From positions 94,086-158,085 of the forward strand of contig JAUYCX010000045.1 of the NCBI GenBank assembly GCA_030692045.1: a stretch of DNA of 64,000 bases, given 5' to 3'. Below, one piece after another: positions 28,231 through 38,262 of the stretch. Every line of letters starts with the position of its first letter. Positions within the stretch are counted from its first letter, which is position 1. A program made the translations under genes and the position numbers. A model generated the notes under the pieces. That model was not told where the DNA came from. It did not search any database and worked only from the letters and a program-made list of their open reading frames with translations. This DNA comes from Candidatus Omnitrophota bacterium (lineage in GTDB: Bacteria; Omnitrophota; Gorgyraeia; JAUYCX01).

Positions 28231-28995
28231 CTATTTTTTAGAATAATTTTGTTTTTCCCATAATTTGGCATAGGTCATAAATAAGCCTAAGCTTGCAGAA
28301 AATGAAATGAAAAATCCCCGCCAACCCTCCATAAATCCTCTCTGTAGAAAATATTTTCGCACAAAAAAATACATTGGCTTTATAAAGAATAGGAGTAAAA
28401 AATTACCTCTATTTATGCGGATACCTTTTTCATATTCTTCTTTAGCTACAACTGATGTGTAACGGTTAAACTTCTCAAAATATTCATTCAAGCTTCCATA
28501 ACTATAATGCATAATATGTCCTCTTAAATATCCCACACTACCTAAAGGACAACCTGGTTCATGAATTCTTCCGCTAAATGATACTTTGCCTTTTTTAAAT
28601 AATCTTAGCACATTCGCATACCAGCCGCATCCCTTAATCCATTTGCCTAAGAAATAAGTTCTTCTGCGTATATAATAGGCATCCAATTTATCTTTTTGCT
28701 CCAGTAAAGAGACTATCTCTTGCTTTAATTCATCGGATACTCGTTCATCAGCGTCTAACGCAAGAATCCACTCATTTGAAGCCTTAGAAATAGCAAACAT
28801 TCTATCTGGTTCACAAAAATCCTTGTTCTCTGTAATATAAATTTTATCTGTAAATTCTTTGGCAATCTCAACTGTTTTATCAGCGCTTGATTGGTCAACC
28901 AAAACAATTTCACCTGCCCATTTAACAGATCCTAAACAATCGCGAATATTGCTTTCTTCGTTTCGAGTTATTATTATTACTGATAATTTATCCAT
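28231..28995 (-). CDS. Family 2 glycosyltransferase, WaaE/KdtX-like
   Basis: A 254-residue enzyme with LSVIIITRNEESNIRDCL, VLVDQSSADKTVEIA, ALDADERVSDEL (the D-A-D metal site), RRRTYFLGKWIKGCGWYANVLRLF and RIHEPG. These motifs match LPS core beta-1,4-glucosyltransferases of the WaaE/KdtX type, including the hydrophobic C-terminal part (GWRGFFISFSASLGLFMTY). Probably adds a hexose to a lipid-linked acceptor. Confidence 0.87.
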   Translation of the reverse strand: MDKLSVIIITRNEESNIRDCLGSVKWAGEIVLVDQSSADKTVEIAKEFTDKIYITENKDFCEPDRMFAISKASNEWILALDADERVSDELKQEIVSLLEQKDKLDAYYIRRRTYFLGKWIKGCGWYANVLRLFKKGKVSFSGRIHEPGCPLGSVGYLRGHIMHYSYGSLNEYFEKFNRYTSVVAKEEYEKGIRINRGNFLLLFFIKPMYFFVRKYFLQRGFMEGWRGFFISFSASLGLFMTYAKLWEKQNYSKK

Positions 28996-29034
28996 AACTA
29001 ACCCAAATATATAAATTTTGTTATTTATAAAAAT

Positions 29035-30861
29035 TTAGTTTCTATTAATTAAATAAATATTAAAATGGTTATTTTGATAAGCTAATTTAAAATTCAACTT
29101 ACTTGCCTTTTCTTTAACAATATATGTGGCGCCATATTTATTCCCCAATTTAATAACTTCTTTTTCGTTTAAATTATCATAGTTATATCTGCATTCTGGG
29201 ACAAAATTTAAAACAGTAGTTCCCAAATTGTTAAATCCTAAATCATTCATTCTCTGCCACCATTCAAGTCCAAATTTAACATCGAACAAACCTAATCCTC
29301 CATCCTTGTTTTCTGCAACTATCCCTCTTTGAGAATGAATTCTAAAACCTTCAAGATAAGGCGGGGTTATAAAAACTATTTTGGCAGATGTATTCTCTTT
29401 TGCCCAAACTTGTGTCTTAACCCAATCTGATCTAAAGTTTTGTTCTTCAACATCTTTGGGTGATAAAACTTTTAAAAAGACTAAGAAGATAAAAAATAAA
29501 ATTAATAACGATAACGCTCTCTTAGAAAACTTAATTCTCTCAGTCCCTGCCAAATTCAAAAAATAAACTAAAAAAGTGAACATTATATAAAAAAAAATAA
29601 TATTATATGCGCCCAAATTAATAAATCTGAAAAACTTATTTATTAATTTAGCTTGGGAGTTTAATTGTAAAAAAGAACCCAAGGTAAAACCCAGAATTCC
29701 TCCTAATCCTAGCGTAGTAAGAGAATATGAAAAAATCTTGTTCTTCCGAAATTCAAATGCTAAATGTAAGAATGCAAAACAAACGATAAGCCTTGGCATT
29801 GAGAAAAATATGGAAGATAAAGTCCCGGCAACAAGTAATTTTGTGACTAAATTTTCTTTAGGAAAATTTATTAAATAATGACTTATATAAATTACAAGAA
29901 ATAATACAAAAAACATTGTGCTTCTCCACAGCTCAAGTTTAAGGATAATCGGCACAGGAAACATTTCTACAAAAATAGTACCTATAAAGCATAAAAAGGC
30001 TATAGCCCCACAAAAAATTACTATATCATTATGCTTTTCTGAAGGATGCGAGAACTTAAGCACAATAAATGCCCAGAGAAACCAACCAAAATAATTAAAA
30101 TAATCACCAGGTCCCCAACTAAAAGGAAAAAGATGCCAAAAGGCGCGAAAATGCATTATCGCCAGCCACTGTTTAAGCATATCTGCCGAAATCTTATCAA
30201 ACAAATTTTGGGAGAATAATCGAGGAGCAATAAAAAATAGTGGCAAAAACAATAATAATATCGCTTGTAAAATCCGATGTCTTGGTAAATATCTCATCCT
30301 TATTATGAAATAAAATAAAAACATTACCGCCACACTAAAAGCTTCTATGCCATGGATATAAAACATCAAACCAACTATAAAACAAGCGATACGGTATCTT
30401 TCTTTTAAAAAAAGATAAATTGCTAATAATGAGAACGGGATAACCATAATTGATGGTTCAAAAAGACATTGATGTATACCAATAAAAGTTACGGACATTC
30501 CCATCTTTGGAATTAATAATAAAAAAACCGATAAATAGGCTGTAATTGTATCTTTAAACAGGAGTAACGATAAATAAAAAATAAATAAACCAGTAGCAAT
30601 TGTAGTTACAAAGGTTAAAATTGTAAAAATTATTTTCAAATCAATATATTGCGCAAGAAATCCTGTTATTAAGAAAAATAGGGAATGATACGCTGATTGT
30701 GAATTTACGAATAAATCTGTGGGGTAGAGGCTATGGTTTGCATTATTTAAAACGATAGGAATATAGTAACTACTTTCTATTGAATAGCCTAAAAATAAAA
30801 AGCCAAAAATAGTTAAGGCCAATATTGGCAAAAATGGTTTTCTAAAAATAGATATCTTCAT
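29035..30861 (-). CDS. Large polytopic membrane protein, possibly a glycosyltransferase
   Basis: A 608-residue protein with about eleven to thirteen hydrophobic segments and a soluble C-terminal part of roughly 130 residues (from SPKDVEEQNFRSDW). The first outer loop contains NHSLYPTDLFVNSQSAYHS, with acidic and His residues in the position used by GT-C enzymes. I recognise no exact family. The neighbours (GT2, GT4, radical SAM) and the layout make a GT-C-type transferase the best guess; a polymerase or translocase is possible. Confidence 0.6.
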   Translation of the reverse strand: MKISIFRKPFLPILALTIFGFLFLGYSIESSYYIPIVLNNANHSLYPTDLFVNSQSAYHSLFFLITGFLAQYIDLKIIFTILTFVTTIATGLFIFYLSLLLFKDTITAYLSVFLLLIPKMGMSVTFIGIHQCLFEPSIMVIPFSLLAIYLFLKERYRIACFIVGLMFYIHGIEAFSVAVMFLFYFIIRMRYLPRHRILQAILLLFLPLFFIAPRLFSQNLFDKISADMLKQWLAIMHFRAFWHLFPFSWGPGDYFNYFGWFLWAFIVLKFSHPSEKHNDIVIFCGAIAFLCFIGTIFVEMFPVPIILKLELWRSTMFFVLFLVIYISHYLINFPKENLVTKLLVAGTLSSIFFSMPRLIVCFAFLHLAFEFRKNKIFSYSLTTLGLGGILGFTLGSFLQLNSQAKLINKFFRFINLGAYNIIFFYIMFTFLVYFLNLAGTERIKFSKRALSLLILFFIFLVFLKVLSPKDVEEQNFRSDWVKTQVWAKENTSAKIVFITPPYLEGFRIHSQRGIVAENKDGGLGLFDVKFGLEWWQRMNDLGFNNLGTTVLNFVPECRYNYDNLNEKEVIKLGNKYGATYIVKEKASKLNFKLAYQNNHFNIYLINRN

Positions 30862-30891
30862 AAAAACATCACTACTCTATTAATAAGCTAC

Positions 30892-31989
30892 TTAAGTTCC
30901 GAATGGATGTAATTTATGATAAATTCCTAAATTAAATTCGAAATCAATACAAGAATAACATTTACATCCTCTTCCCATTAAATCAGACTTGTTTAAATTT
31001 ATTGATTCTCTACGAAAATTCTGATATCTTTGCGAATACCATATCTCTTTAAAAGAATTATGGTTTATATTGCCCAAGATAACATCATAGCAGCCGCAAC
31101 AAGGAACTACATTTCCATCTGACAAAATTCTAGAAGTAACCCATCCCACATAACAAGGAATTTGAGAGTAATAAGTAGAGGTATATACCCCTGTAGTAAG
31201 CCCTTGTAAAATGAATTCTTGATAAAAATCCATACTTGTTTCTATACCGAATTGCTTAGCTTTCTCTTTTGCATCTTTAAACAAATCTTTTAACTCGTCT
31301 AACTGGCTATTATTTAGAAGAAGTTCTCTAGTCTCAGGAATTACATCTATTCTTTTAATTCCTATAGATTCTGCTCCTACCTCTTTTGCTAACTCAACTA
31401 TTTTTACTGTATCTTGGTAGTTAAGGTTACAAATTACATTTATTATCTGTATCTTAGGAGTTTTGCGATTAAATTTCTTTTTAAGTTCTGACAATAACTG
31501 TATCTGTGATTTAATCCTTTCAAGGGTTCCCTCTTTTTGGTTAGGATGAATCTTTAGATAAGTGATAGGGGCAGCTGTTTGAAGGCTAAAATCTATATGG
31601 TCAACACCCAATTCAAAAAGATTCTTTGTTTTGTAGTCATTAAGATGCACGCCTGCGGTAATAAGCGATACTTCAAAACCATTTTTCTTAAGCGTTTCGA
31701 TAACCTCAAATATCTTAGGATACAAAAGTGGTTCTCCTTGACCACCTAATATAACTCTCTTCACCTGAAGTCTTTTGAAATCTTTAACTAATTGTAAAAA
31801 AATATTATAATCAATTTGTTTATTCAACCACTCTTGAGAGGGTGGGTTTTTTAATAGAGGCGACCAATACCAACACATTATACAGCCAACCGAACAATTC
31901 CGTGTAAGGTCAAGTGAAACCTCAATTGGGCCGGTAAATACCCTTCCTGCGATAATTCCCAACGCTACTTTTATTTTTTTTATTAACAC
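30892..31989 (-). CDS. Radical SAM/SPASM-like protein
   Basis: A 365-residue protein with a short basic N-terminus, the cluster motif TRNCSVGCIMCWYWSP (near 30-43), LGGQGEPLLYPKIF, SLITAGVHL, FSLQTAAPITYLK and C-terminal cysteines in QIPCYVGWV, NVVPCCGCYDVILGN and GRGCKCYSCIDF. That is the SPASM pattern. It is the ninth and last radical SAM protein of the 11-32 kb stretch and is separated from the rest by five glycan genes. Substrate unknown. Confidence 0.86.
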   Translation of the reverse strand: MLIKKIKVALGIIAGRVFTGPIEVSLDLTRNCSVGCIMCWYWSPLLKNPPSQEWLNKQIDYNIFLQLVKDFKRLQVKRVILGGQGEPLLYPKIFEVIETLKKNGFEVSLITAGVHLNDYKTKNLFELGVDHIDFSLQTAAPITYLKIHPNQKEGTLERIKSQIQLLSELKKKFNRKTPKIQIINVICNLNYQDTVKIVELAKEVGAESIGIKRIDVIPETRELLLNNSQLDELKDLFKDAKEKAKQFGIETSMDFYQEFILQGLTTGVYTSTYYSQIPCYVGWVTSRILSDGNVVPCCGCYDVILGNINHNSFKEIWYSQRYQNFRRESINLNKSDLMGRGCKCYSCIDFEFNLGIYHKLHPFGT

Positions 31990-32032
31990 TTTACCTCGTA
32001 TTTAATATCTTACAAACTAAAAATAATCTTTC

Positions 32033-33013
32033 TTATAAACTTTTAATCTTTCTGCAATAGAGGCGAAAGCAACTTCCGCAATTTATTAAAGATAAAAATA
32101 AAGAAATTATCAGACAAAAGCATTCATAAATAAGGCGTAATAATTTAAATAAAATTTTATATTTTTTTAGTCCTAATAAAATAACTGATTCGTTTCTTCC
32201 TTTTGCATCTGGAACAAGTTCAAGGTGAAGGTATCTTAAGAGACTTCTCTTAAGAGTGATAAAATCAATGCGTGGGTTAACAAAATAATCCTTTTTAATA
32301 ATCGTTAATCCTGCTGAATTCAGGATTTTTTTCAAGCTTTGCGGGTGAAAATGATGGATGTGCAGAGGAATATTTAAAGCATACCATTTGCCCTTGAAAA
32401 ATTTGCGCTGGCAACTAGCAAAATCTGGAGATTCAATAATCACAACCCCGTTATCTTTTAGAATTTTATTAATCTTTTTAAGTGTTTCTAACGGACTATC
32501 CAAATGTTCTAGAACATGCCAGAGGGTAATTACATCGAAAAAACTTTCCGGTAAATCTATATAAAGTAAATCACTATTGTATAAACTTTTTATTTTAAAT
32601 TCTGCTTTTGTATAAACATATAAATCATGAGAAAGCTCATTTCCAAAGACTTCCCATCCAGAGTTTTCCATTTCGAATAAAAACTCCCCTCTGCCAAAGC
32701 CAATATCTAGAACTCTGCCGCCGCTTTTAAATCTTATGATCAATTTCGACCTATCTGGATTTAGAAAATCAAAAATGTCATTTTTTGTAATTTTCTTATA
32801 AATATCTTTAGAGTAATAATCTATTAAATTCTTGGGATGAGGATTCAGAAATACTAATTGGCATCTATTGCATTTGACAAGATTAAATACCGAAGAAGAA
32901 GGAATTAAATAATTATGGCTACTAAATAACAAAGTAAAATCATCATAACCGCAAAGATTACATTTGTCCCATTGTATTACCTTTTCCTCTTTTAAATTGC
33001 GTTCTTTCAGCAA
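32033..33013 (-). CDS. Class I methyltransferase with N-terminal zinc-ribbon-like region
   Basis: A 326-residue protein. Residues 18-21 (CNLC) and 49-52 (CNRC) form two CxxC pairs, as in the zinc-binding N-terminal region of sugar C-methyltransferase-like proteins. The methyltransferase domain follows: VLDIGFGRGEFLFEM (near 101), FDVITLWHVLEHLDSPLETL, LKDNGVVIIESPD. The C-terminal part is hydrophobic. It likely methylates a sugar nucleotide or the growing glycan. Confidence 0.83.
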   Translation of the reverse strand: MLKERNLKEEKVIQWDKCNLCGYDDFTLLFSSHNYLIPSSSVFNLVKCNRCQLVFLNPHPKNLIDYYSKDIYKKITKNDIFDFLNPDRSKLIIRFKSGGRVLDIGFGRGEFLFEMENSGWEVFGNELSHDLYVYTKAEFKIKSLYNSDLLYIDLPESFFDVITLWHVLEHLDSPLETLKKINKILKDNGVVIIESPDFASCQRKFFKGKWYALNIPLHIHHFHPQSLKKILNSAGLTIIKKDYFVNPRIDFITLKRSLLRYLHLELVPDAKGRNESVILLGLKKYKILFKLLRLIYECFCLIISLFLSLINCGSCFRLYCRKIKSL

Positions 33014-33020
33014 AATTTAT

Positions 33021-34103
33021 TTATCCTTTAGTCTCTATAATGGAAAGTATTTTTCCTAACCTCTTCTCATAAGTATGCTCAGCATGCGCCCTTTTTTGAC
33101 CCTGTTTTGCTATGGCTTTACGATCCTGTGGATGATTCAAATAATATTTTATTTTCTGCTTCAATTCTTGCACATCACTGTAACAAACTATCTCTTTATC
33201 TATCTCATATAAATTGGCCAGATAAGAACTCTCATTTGTCAAAACAAATGCTCCGCAAGCTGTAGCTTCAAATACGCGCGGATTAATATCAAAGGCTTTT
33301 TTATCAGTGCCAAAAAAGATATGGATATCAAGAGCAATATCTGATGAATTATAAATTTTAGTTGCTTCCTGCAAATAGACATGTTTTTTTTTATAGAAAC
33401 GATAAAGTAAAGGGTCTTTTTCTTTCCAATTACCCCAGATACCTAAATCAAATTCTCTTAGATGCCTTAAAATTTCTATGCGTCTTGCGTCTAACGAACT
33501 AACCAGCGAACCAATAAAACAAACTTCACTTGCGTAATACCCTCTCTCTTTTTGCGTTAAATTCAAACTTTTATGTATACTGGGGTCGCAAGCTAAAGGT
33601 ATGCTTCTTACGCAGGGAGCATCTATTTTTATATTTTTTAAAACTTCTTCTGAATCATAGATAAAAAAATAATCATAATGAGGTGCGATTTGTTGCACAA
33701 AAGACATACGCTCACCTCGAGGATCAATTACTGTGTCGGTAAACCAATTTGCAGTAATTATGCCCTGCCTTTTAATCTCCTCTAAGGTTGTAGCAGAGAT
33801 ATTATCTCCCATTAAAACCAACATAATGTCGGGCTTGAATTGCCTAACCTCTTCTAATAATGCTCTATTCATAGTCTTTTTTTCTAAAGAATTGACAAAT
33901 GAAATCTGTTGGCGAGAAAATTTATAAACTTTTTTTATTGTTTTTTTGAAAAAACCCCCGAGGGTGTTCCTAAAACATTTACTCTCTCGAAAGTCAAAAA
34001 CCTGCGGATTAAACCCAAGGTTTATCAATGCATTCTTACAATAATTGCCAATTACTCCCAATACAGTATCTTTGGAAAATGGCGCAACCAATAAAATCTT
34101 CAT
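33021..34103 (-). CDS. CgeB-like glycosyltransferase
   Basis: A 360-residue GT-B-like protein. The N-terminal half (ILLVAPFSKDTVLGV, FKPDIMLVLMGDN, ANWFTDTVIDPRGERMSF, YDYFFIYDSEEVL) and the C-terminal half (IYNSSDIALDIHIFFG, FEATACGAFVLTNES, LNHPQDRKAIAKQGQ) match the CgeB/Glyco_trans_1_2 family, which glycosylates cell-surface or spore polymers. It overlaps the flippase stop by 1 bp. Confidence 0.82.
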   Translation of the reverse strand: MKILLVAPFSKDTVLGVIGNYCKNALINLGFNPQVFDFRESKCFRNTLGGFFKKTIKKVYKFSRQQISFVNSLEKKTMNRALLEEVRQFKPDIMLVLMGDNISATTLEEIKRQGIITANWFTDTVIDPRGERMSFVQQIAPHYDYFFIYDSEEVLKNIKIDAPCVRSIPLACDPSIHKSLNLTQKERGYYASEVCFIGSLVSSLDARRIEILRHLREFDLGIWGNWKEKDPLLYRFYKKKHVYLQEATKIYNSSDIALDIHIFFGTDKKAFDINPRVFEATACGAFVLTNESSYLANLYEIDKEIVCYSDVQELKQKIKYYLNHPQDRKAIAKQGQKRAHAEHTYEKRLGKILSIIETKG

Positions 34104-35626
34104 TATTTAAAAATTTCTAATCCTACTATTTTTTTTAACAAATCTTTATCATAGTTATCAATATATTTAACTATTAGCATTAAAACAAAGAATAAAACTA
34201 AATATAAAAGGCTAAAAGTTATCAAACCCAACCAGTTAAATTGGGAAAAATTATTGATAAACATTAAGCCAAATAAAAATGGGATAAGTCCTAAAGTCAA
34301 TGGTTTTAAGAAAACCTGAGTAAGAGAATTTAAAAAGGGGATATGGCTTACTTTATAAAACAGAAAAAGAAAATAAATTGCGGCAATTGTAAGTGCCGAT
34401 ATAGTGCCAAAAACAACTCCAAAATATCCTATCTTTATAACCAAAATTATGCTTAACAGCGCATTCAGCACCATTGCCAGAATTGAGCTTCTCATAGCAT
34501 ATTCTGGTTTGCCAATGCCATTTAAAATACAAAAGCCAGGACCAGTTAATACATTTATAAAATAAGCTATAACTAATAATTGTAGTGTTAATATTGCCTT
34601 CTCATACCCCTTACCTAACCAAAGTGAAATAAACGGCTTAGCCAATAAAATTGTTAAAAGTGTAGCGGGTAAAGCCAATAAAACAACATACTTCATTGAA
34701 CGATAATATAATTCCACCAATCCTTTTTTTTCTGACTTCGCATCTAATTCAGAAGCAGCTGGTTGTATAACAGTAATTAGCATCATCGGAAGCTCCATTA
34801 AACGAGAGGCAACCTCAGAGGCTATAGAGTAAAATGCAACAAGGCTAACATTCAAAAAATATGCTAATAAAAATTTATCCATCTGAAAATGAAACAGACC
34901 TGCAAATCGGGAAATTTGTATTTTAAATCCGAAGCCAAACAATGTTTTAAAAGTCTGCCAGGAAGATAAAAAGGGATTAAACTTTAACTGCGGCAATAAC
35001 TTAAAAACTGCCGCAAAATTTATAATGCTAGCGATTAAAAAAACTATTGCATTATTAATCATTAATCCCGGCAGGCCAAGACCATTTTTTAAGAAAAAAA
35101 TAGTCCCTAAAAATTTAGGTATGGATATAGCTATTTCGATTTTGTTAGTAACATCCAACCGCTGTAAGCCTTTTTGAATGGCAAAGAAAGAGCTAAAGAC
35201 ATTTAACAGGCCAAAAATTACAACTGCGAGTAAAAAAACAAAAGAAACCTCTTTTTGTAAAGGCGCTGGTATTTTAAAAATAGCCAGTAGAATTTTAATA
35301 TTTAGAAAAGCCAAAACAATTATTATGACAGCGAATATAGAGTAAAATGCAAAGCCAGTATTTGTAACTTTATTTATTTTGTTATAATCTTTTTTTGCAT
35401 AAAACTCTGCTATATACTTTACAAATGAGTAACCTACTCCCAAATCCAAAAGACCAAAATAACCCGTAAGAACACCGACCAGTGCGAAGACTCCATATCT
35501 TTCTATGCCAATGTGTTTAATTATATAAGGTGTTAAAAAAAAGGTAATTAATACATTCCAAAAGCGGCCGATAATATTAAAAACGGTATTTCGGATTACT
35601 TTATGTAAAATATCTTGTTCAGACAT
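34103..35626 (-). CDS. Polysaccharide flippase (Wzx/MATE-like, MurJ-Wzx superfamily)
   Basis: A 507-residue protein with twelve to fourteen membrane segments and no long soluble part. The start VFNIIGRFWNVLITFFLTPYIIKHIGIERYGVFALVG is that of Wzx-type polysaccharide transporters, and GLPGLMINNAIVFLIASIIN and LLSIILVIKIGYFGVVFG fit the fold. It would flip lipid-linked repeat units to the periplasmic side for the Wzy-type polymerase at 36784. The stop overlaps the next start by 1 bp. Confidence 0.9.
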   Translation of the reverse strand: MSEQDILHKVIRNTVFNIIGRFWNVLITFFLTPYIIKHIGIERYGVFALVGVLTGYFGLLDLGVGYSFVKYIAEFYAKKDYNKINKVTNTGFAFYSIFAVIIIVLAFLNIKILLAIFKIPAPLQKEVSFVFLLAVVIFGLLNVFSSFFAIQKGLQRLDVTNKIEIAISIPKFLGTIFFLKNGLGLPGLMINNAIVFLIASIINFAAVFKLLPQLKFNPFLSSWQTFKTLFGFGFKIQISRFAGLFHFQMDKFLLAYFLNVSLVAFYSIASEVASRLMELPMMLITVIQPAASELDAKSEKKGLVELYYRSMKYVVLLALPATLLTILLAKPFISLWLGKGYEKAILTLQLLVIAYFINVLTGPGFCILNGIGKPEYAMRSSILAMVLNALLSIILVIKIGYFGVVFGTISALTIAAIYFLFLFYKVSHIPFLNSLTQVFLKPLTLGLIPFLFGLMFINNFSQFNWLGLITFSLLYLVLFFVLMLIVKYIDNYDKDLLKKIVGLEIFK

Positions 35627-35635
35627 AAAAATACC

Positions 35636-36751
35636 TTACCATCCGCTTTTAATTGTTTTTATAATTCTCTTTAAGTCTTCGTCGGTCAATTTGGTATGAA
35701 GGGGAATTGAGGTATATTTATCTTCTACCTTATTCATCACAGGCAAATCTAATTTCCTGCCCCCAAATATTGGATAAATATCGCACCTTACATGAACCAT
35801 ATGAGACTCAATTCCATTACCGCAAAGTTTCTTTGTAAATCCTTGCCTATCTTGAACCTTAATTGTAAAAAGCCAGTTTGCACTTTGCCTGTCATTTTTG
35901 CTTTCTAAGAGCTCTAAGCCGGCAACATTATTCAAATTTTTACGATAAATATCGGCAATTCTTCTTCTGCGAGCTAAAACCTTGGCTAAGTCATCCAGCT
36001 GAAGTATAAGAATTGTCGCGGCAATATCATTCATATGATATTTGAAACCTATTTCTTTTATCTGATATTTTGAATAGATATCACCCTTAAACTCTCTATC
36101 TATTCCATACCATCTTAAAAGCTTTGCCCGTTTGTAATCATTTTCATTTTGTACAGTTAAAATACCGCCATCGCCAGAAGTAATCTGTTTTATTGCCTGA
36201 AAGGAGAAACAAGAATAATTGCTGATATTACCAATTGGCTTATCCTTATAATAAGCGCCCACAGCATGAGCTGCATCTTCTATTACAGGCAGATTTTTAG
36301 CTTTTGCGATTTGTAATATCTCATCCATATCGCAAGGATAGCCTGCCCAGTGCACAACTATTATTGCCTTTGTTTTATCAGTGATTTTTTGTCTTATACT
36401 ATTTGGGTCGATATTCAAAGTATTTTCCTGAATATCAGCGAATACTGCTCTAGCTCTTTGATAAAGTATGGGAATATTGGTTGCCGAACAAGTCATCGGG
36501 GTTGTGATTACTTCATCGCCATCTTTAACATCAGCTAAAATAAGAGATAAATGCAAGGCGGCTGTGCAATTATTCACTGAAACAACATAAGGCAAATTAA
36601 ACATAGAACTAAATTTTCTCTCCAGACTATCAACCTGAGGACCTTGTCCTATCCAGCGGCTGTTTAATATTTCTGGCAATTTTTTTTCTACTTTTCTGGA
36701 CATATGCGGCCAGAACAGGGCGATTACTTTCTTATTCTTTTTTCTTTCCAT
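35636..36751 (-). CDS. DegT/DnrJ/EryC1/StrS-family aminotransferase
   Basis: PLP-dependent enzyme of 371 residues that makes an amino sugar from a keto sugar nucleotide. Seen: SRWIGQGPQVDSLERKF, VNNCTAALHLSL, DEVITTPMTCSATN, VIEDAAHAVGAYYKDKPIG with the cofactor-binding Asp, and FSFQAIKQITSGDGG with the Schiff-base Lys. That Lys is present, so it should be an active aminotransferase, not a dehydratase relative. The repeat unit therefore probably contains an amino sugar. Confidence 0.9.
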   Translation of the reverse strand: MERKKNKKVIALFWPHMSRKVEKKLPEILNSRWIGQGPQVDSLERKFSSMFNLPYVVSVNNCTAALHLSLILADVKDGDEVITTPMTCSATNIPILYQRARAVFADIQENTLNIDPNSIRQKITDKTKAIIVVHWAGYPCDMDEILQIAKAKNLPVIEDAAHAVGAYYKDKPIGNISNYSCFSFQAIKQITSGDGGILTVQNENDYKRAKLLRWYGIDREFKGDIYSKYQIKEIGFKYHMNDIAATILILQLDDLAKVLARRRRIADIYRKNLNNVAGLELLESKNDRQSANWLFTIKVQDRQGFTKKLCGNGIESHMVHVRCDIYPIFGGRKLDLPVMNKVEDKYTSIPLHTKLTDEDLKRIIKTIKSGW

Positions 36752-36783
36752 TTCTTATTTATCCTTTTTAAAATTATTAAAAA

Positions 36784-38256
36784 TCATTGATAAGCTAATT
36801 TCTCTTCGAGGTTTGTAGGTGGAAGACTAATTTTTTCTATCTCAGGCAAGACCATCACACATGCAGCCAAAAACCACATTGGTTCGGAAATTCTAACTAT
36901 TACAAAAATATTTGCTCCAAATCCCACAATCAACAATCCAATAAACCCGCATAAAAATCCTAAGGACAACCCCAAGCTAAAATTATCATAAACATTGTGA
37001 TAAATTTGCCAGCAATTCTTAAGTACAGCAAATATCAACCACAATAAAGGAAAAAAACCAATTAGCCCTAATTCTGCTAAGCTTCTGGCATACTGACCAT
37101 CAATAAACCTTATACCAGTAACACCATGGCCAAAAAGTGGTCTCTCTTTAAGTTTACCAAATGCGTATAACCAGCTATTTACACGAGCTGTTGCTGACTT
37201 ATCTAATTTAATCCCCAAATCCAGGGCTGTAGCTATTTCTTCTTTGCCTGCAAAGGTATATCTGATTCTATCAATTGTTTTCTTTGGCGCGATAAGTGGC
37301 ACAAATAATATACTCATTGCCAAAACAGTAAACAGAAACAACTTAGCCCTCTTGGACATAAATGTAATTGATAGATACGAAAAAATAAACCCTAAGTACG
37401 CACTCCTGGAAAGCGTTAATAATAGCGGATAAATATTAAAGCAAAATAAACCTGCCAAAATAGTTTTAGTAACTGAGAATTCTCTAAATAAAAAAATCCC
37501 CAGGGTTACAGAGAGGCATAATAATAGGTATGCTGCAAGGGTATTTGGTTCTGTATGTTCTCCCTCAAAAGGGGCTGAGGGCCTATCAGAAGAACCCATC
37601 TGCGAATAAGTATAGGTGCCAATGATAAATGAGGTTAATAAAAAACAAAACAAAAATATTTTCAGCTGCCTCATCTCATTTAAATTATTTACAAAAAGAA
37701 AATAAATCATAAAGAATTCGATATATTTCATCATATAAAAAAATCCATTTTTAATGTTTACATTACCTGCGCCTATACCTAAAGCTGTGCAAAAAATATT
37801 TGTAGCGATATACAAAAATATAGGGCCATTTAAAGGAGTTTTTCTTACAAGACCCAGCTCTTTATTAATGGTTATTTTCGTAAGCCAAACAAAAAAAACT
37901 GCAATTATCAGAAAATCTTCAATTCTTAAAGAAACCCCTCTTTCTCCTGCGCCCACCCCGGCGCCTCCAATTTCTGGAGATAAAAGCATTGAAAATATTA
38001 ATATTACAAGTGCAAAATTAGTATTTACTAAGGTAACTAAGCCAACAGCTATAGCAGCAAGTAATCCAATTACAGCCAAAGGTGAAAATTTAGAAATATT
38101 AAATCCAACGCCAAATGCAATAATTGATATGGCAAGAAGGAATAAAACTGCACCCAGACTCATCTGCCCTAATTTATATGATGAATATGGTTCATAAAAA
38201 AATAAAAAGGGATTTCTCCCTTTTAATTTAAAAATTCTAAGTAAAATTTTGTGCAT
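36784..38256 (-). CDS. O-antigen ligase/Wzy-type polymerase
   Basis: A 490-residue membrane protein with about ten to twelve spans and one large periplasmic loop. The loop includes the Wzy_C-type stretch (LTLSRSAYLGFIFSYLSI; RVNSWLYAFGKLKERPLFGHGVTG). It polymerises or ligates repeat units on the periplasmic side. The region ALLLSPEIGGAGVGAGERGVS is a gene-specific loop. Located between aminotransferase and co-polymerase genes, as is usual for Wzx/Wzy loci. Confidence 0.87.
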   Translation of the reverse strand: MHKILLRIFKLKGRNPFLFFYEPYSSYKLGQMSLGAVLFLLAISIIAFGVGFNISKFSPLAVIGLLAAIAVGLVTLVNTNFALVILIFSMLLSPEIGGAGVGAGERGVSLRIEDFLIIAVFFVWLTKITINKELGLVRKTPLNGPIFLYIATNIFCTALGIGAGNVNIKNGFFYMMKYIEFFMIYFLFVNNLNEMRQLKIFLFCFLLTSFIIGTYTYSQMGSSDRPSAPFEGEHTEPNTLAAYLLLCLSVTLGIFLFREFSVTKTILAGLFCFNIYPLLLTLSRSAYLGFIFSYLSITFMSKRAKLFLFTVLAMSILFVPLIAPKKTIDRIRYTFAGKEEIATALDLGIKLDKSATARVNSWLYAFGKLKERPLFGHGVTGIRFIDGQYARSLAELGLIGFFPLLWLIFAVLKNCWQIYHNVYDNFSLGLSLGFLCGFIGLLIVGFGANIFVIVRISEPMWFLAACVMVLPEIEKISLPPTNLEEKLAYQ

Positions 38257-38262
38257 ACTTAA

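Noticed and set aside
37754..38197. 147-residue plus-strand open frame opposite the polymerase gene
   Set aside because: Antisense to a membrane protein with clear Wzy features; no motif or ribosome site.
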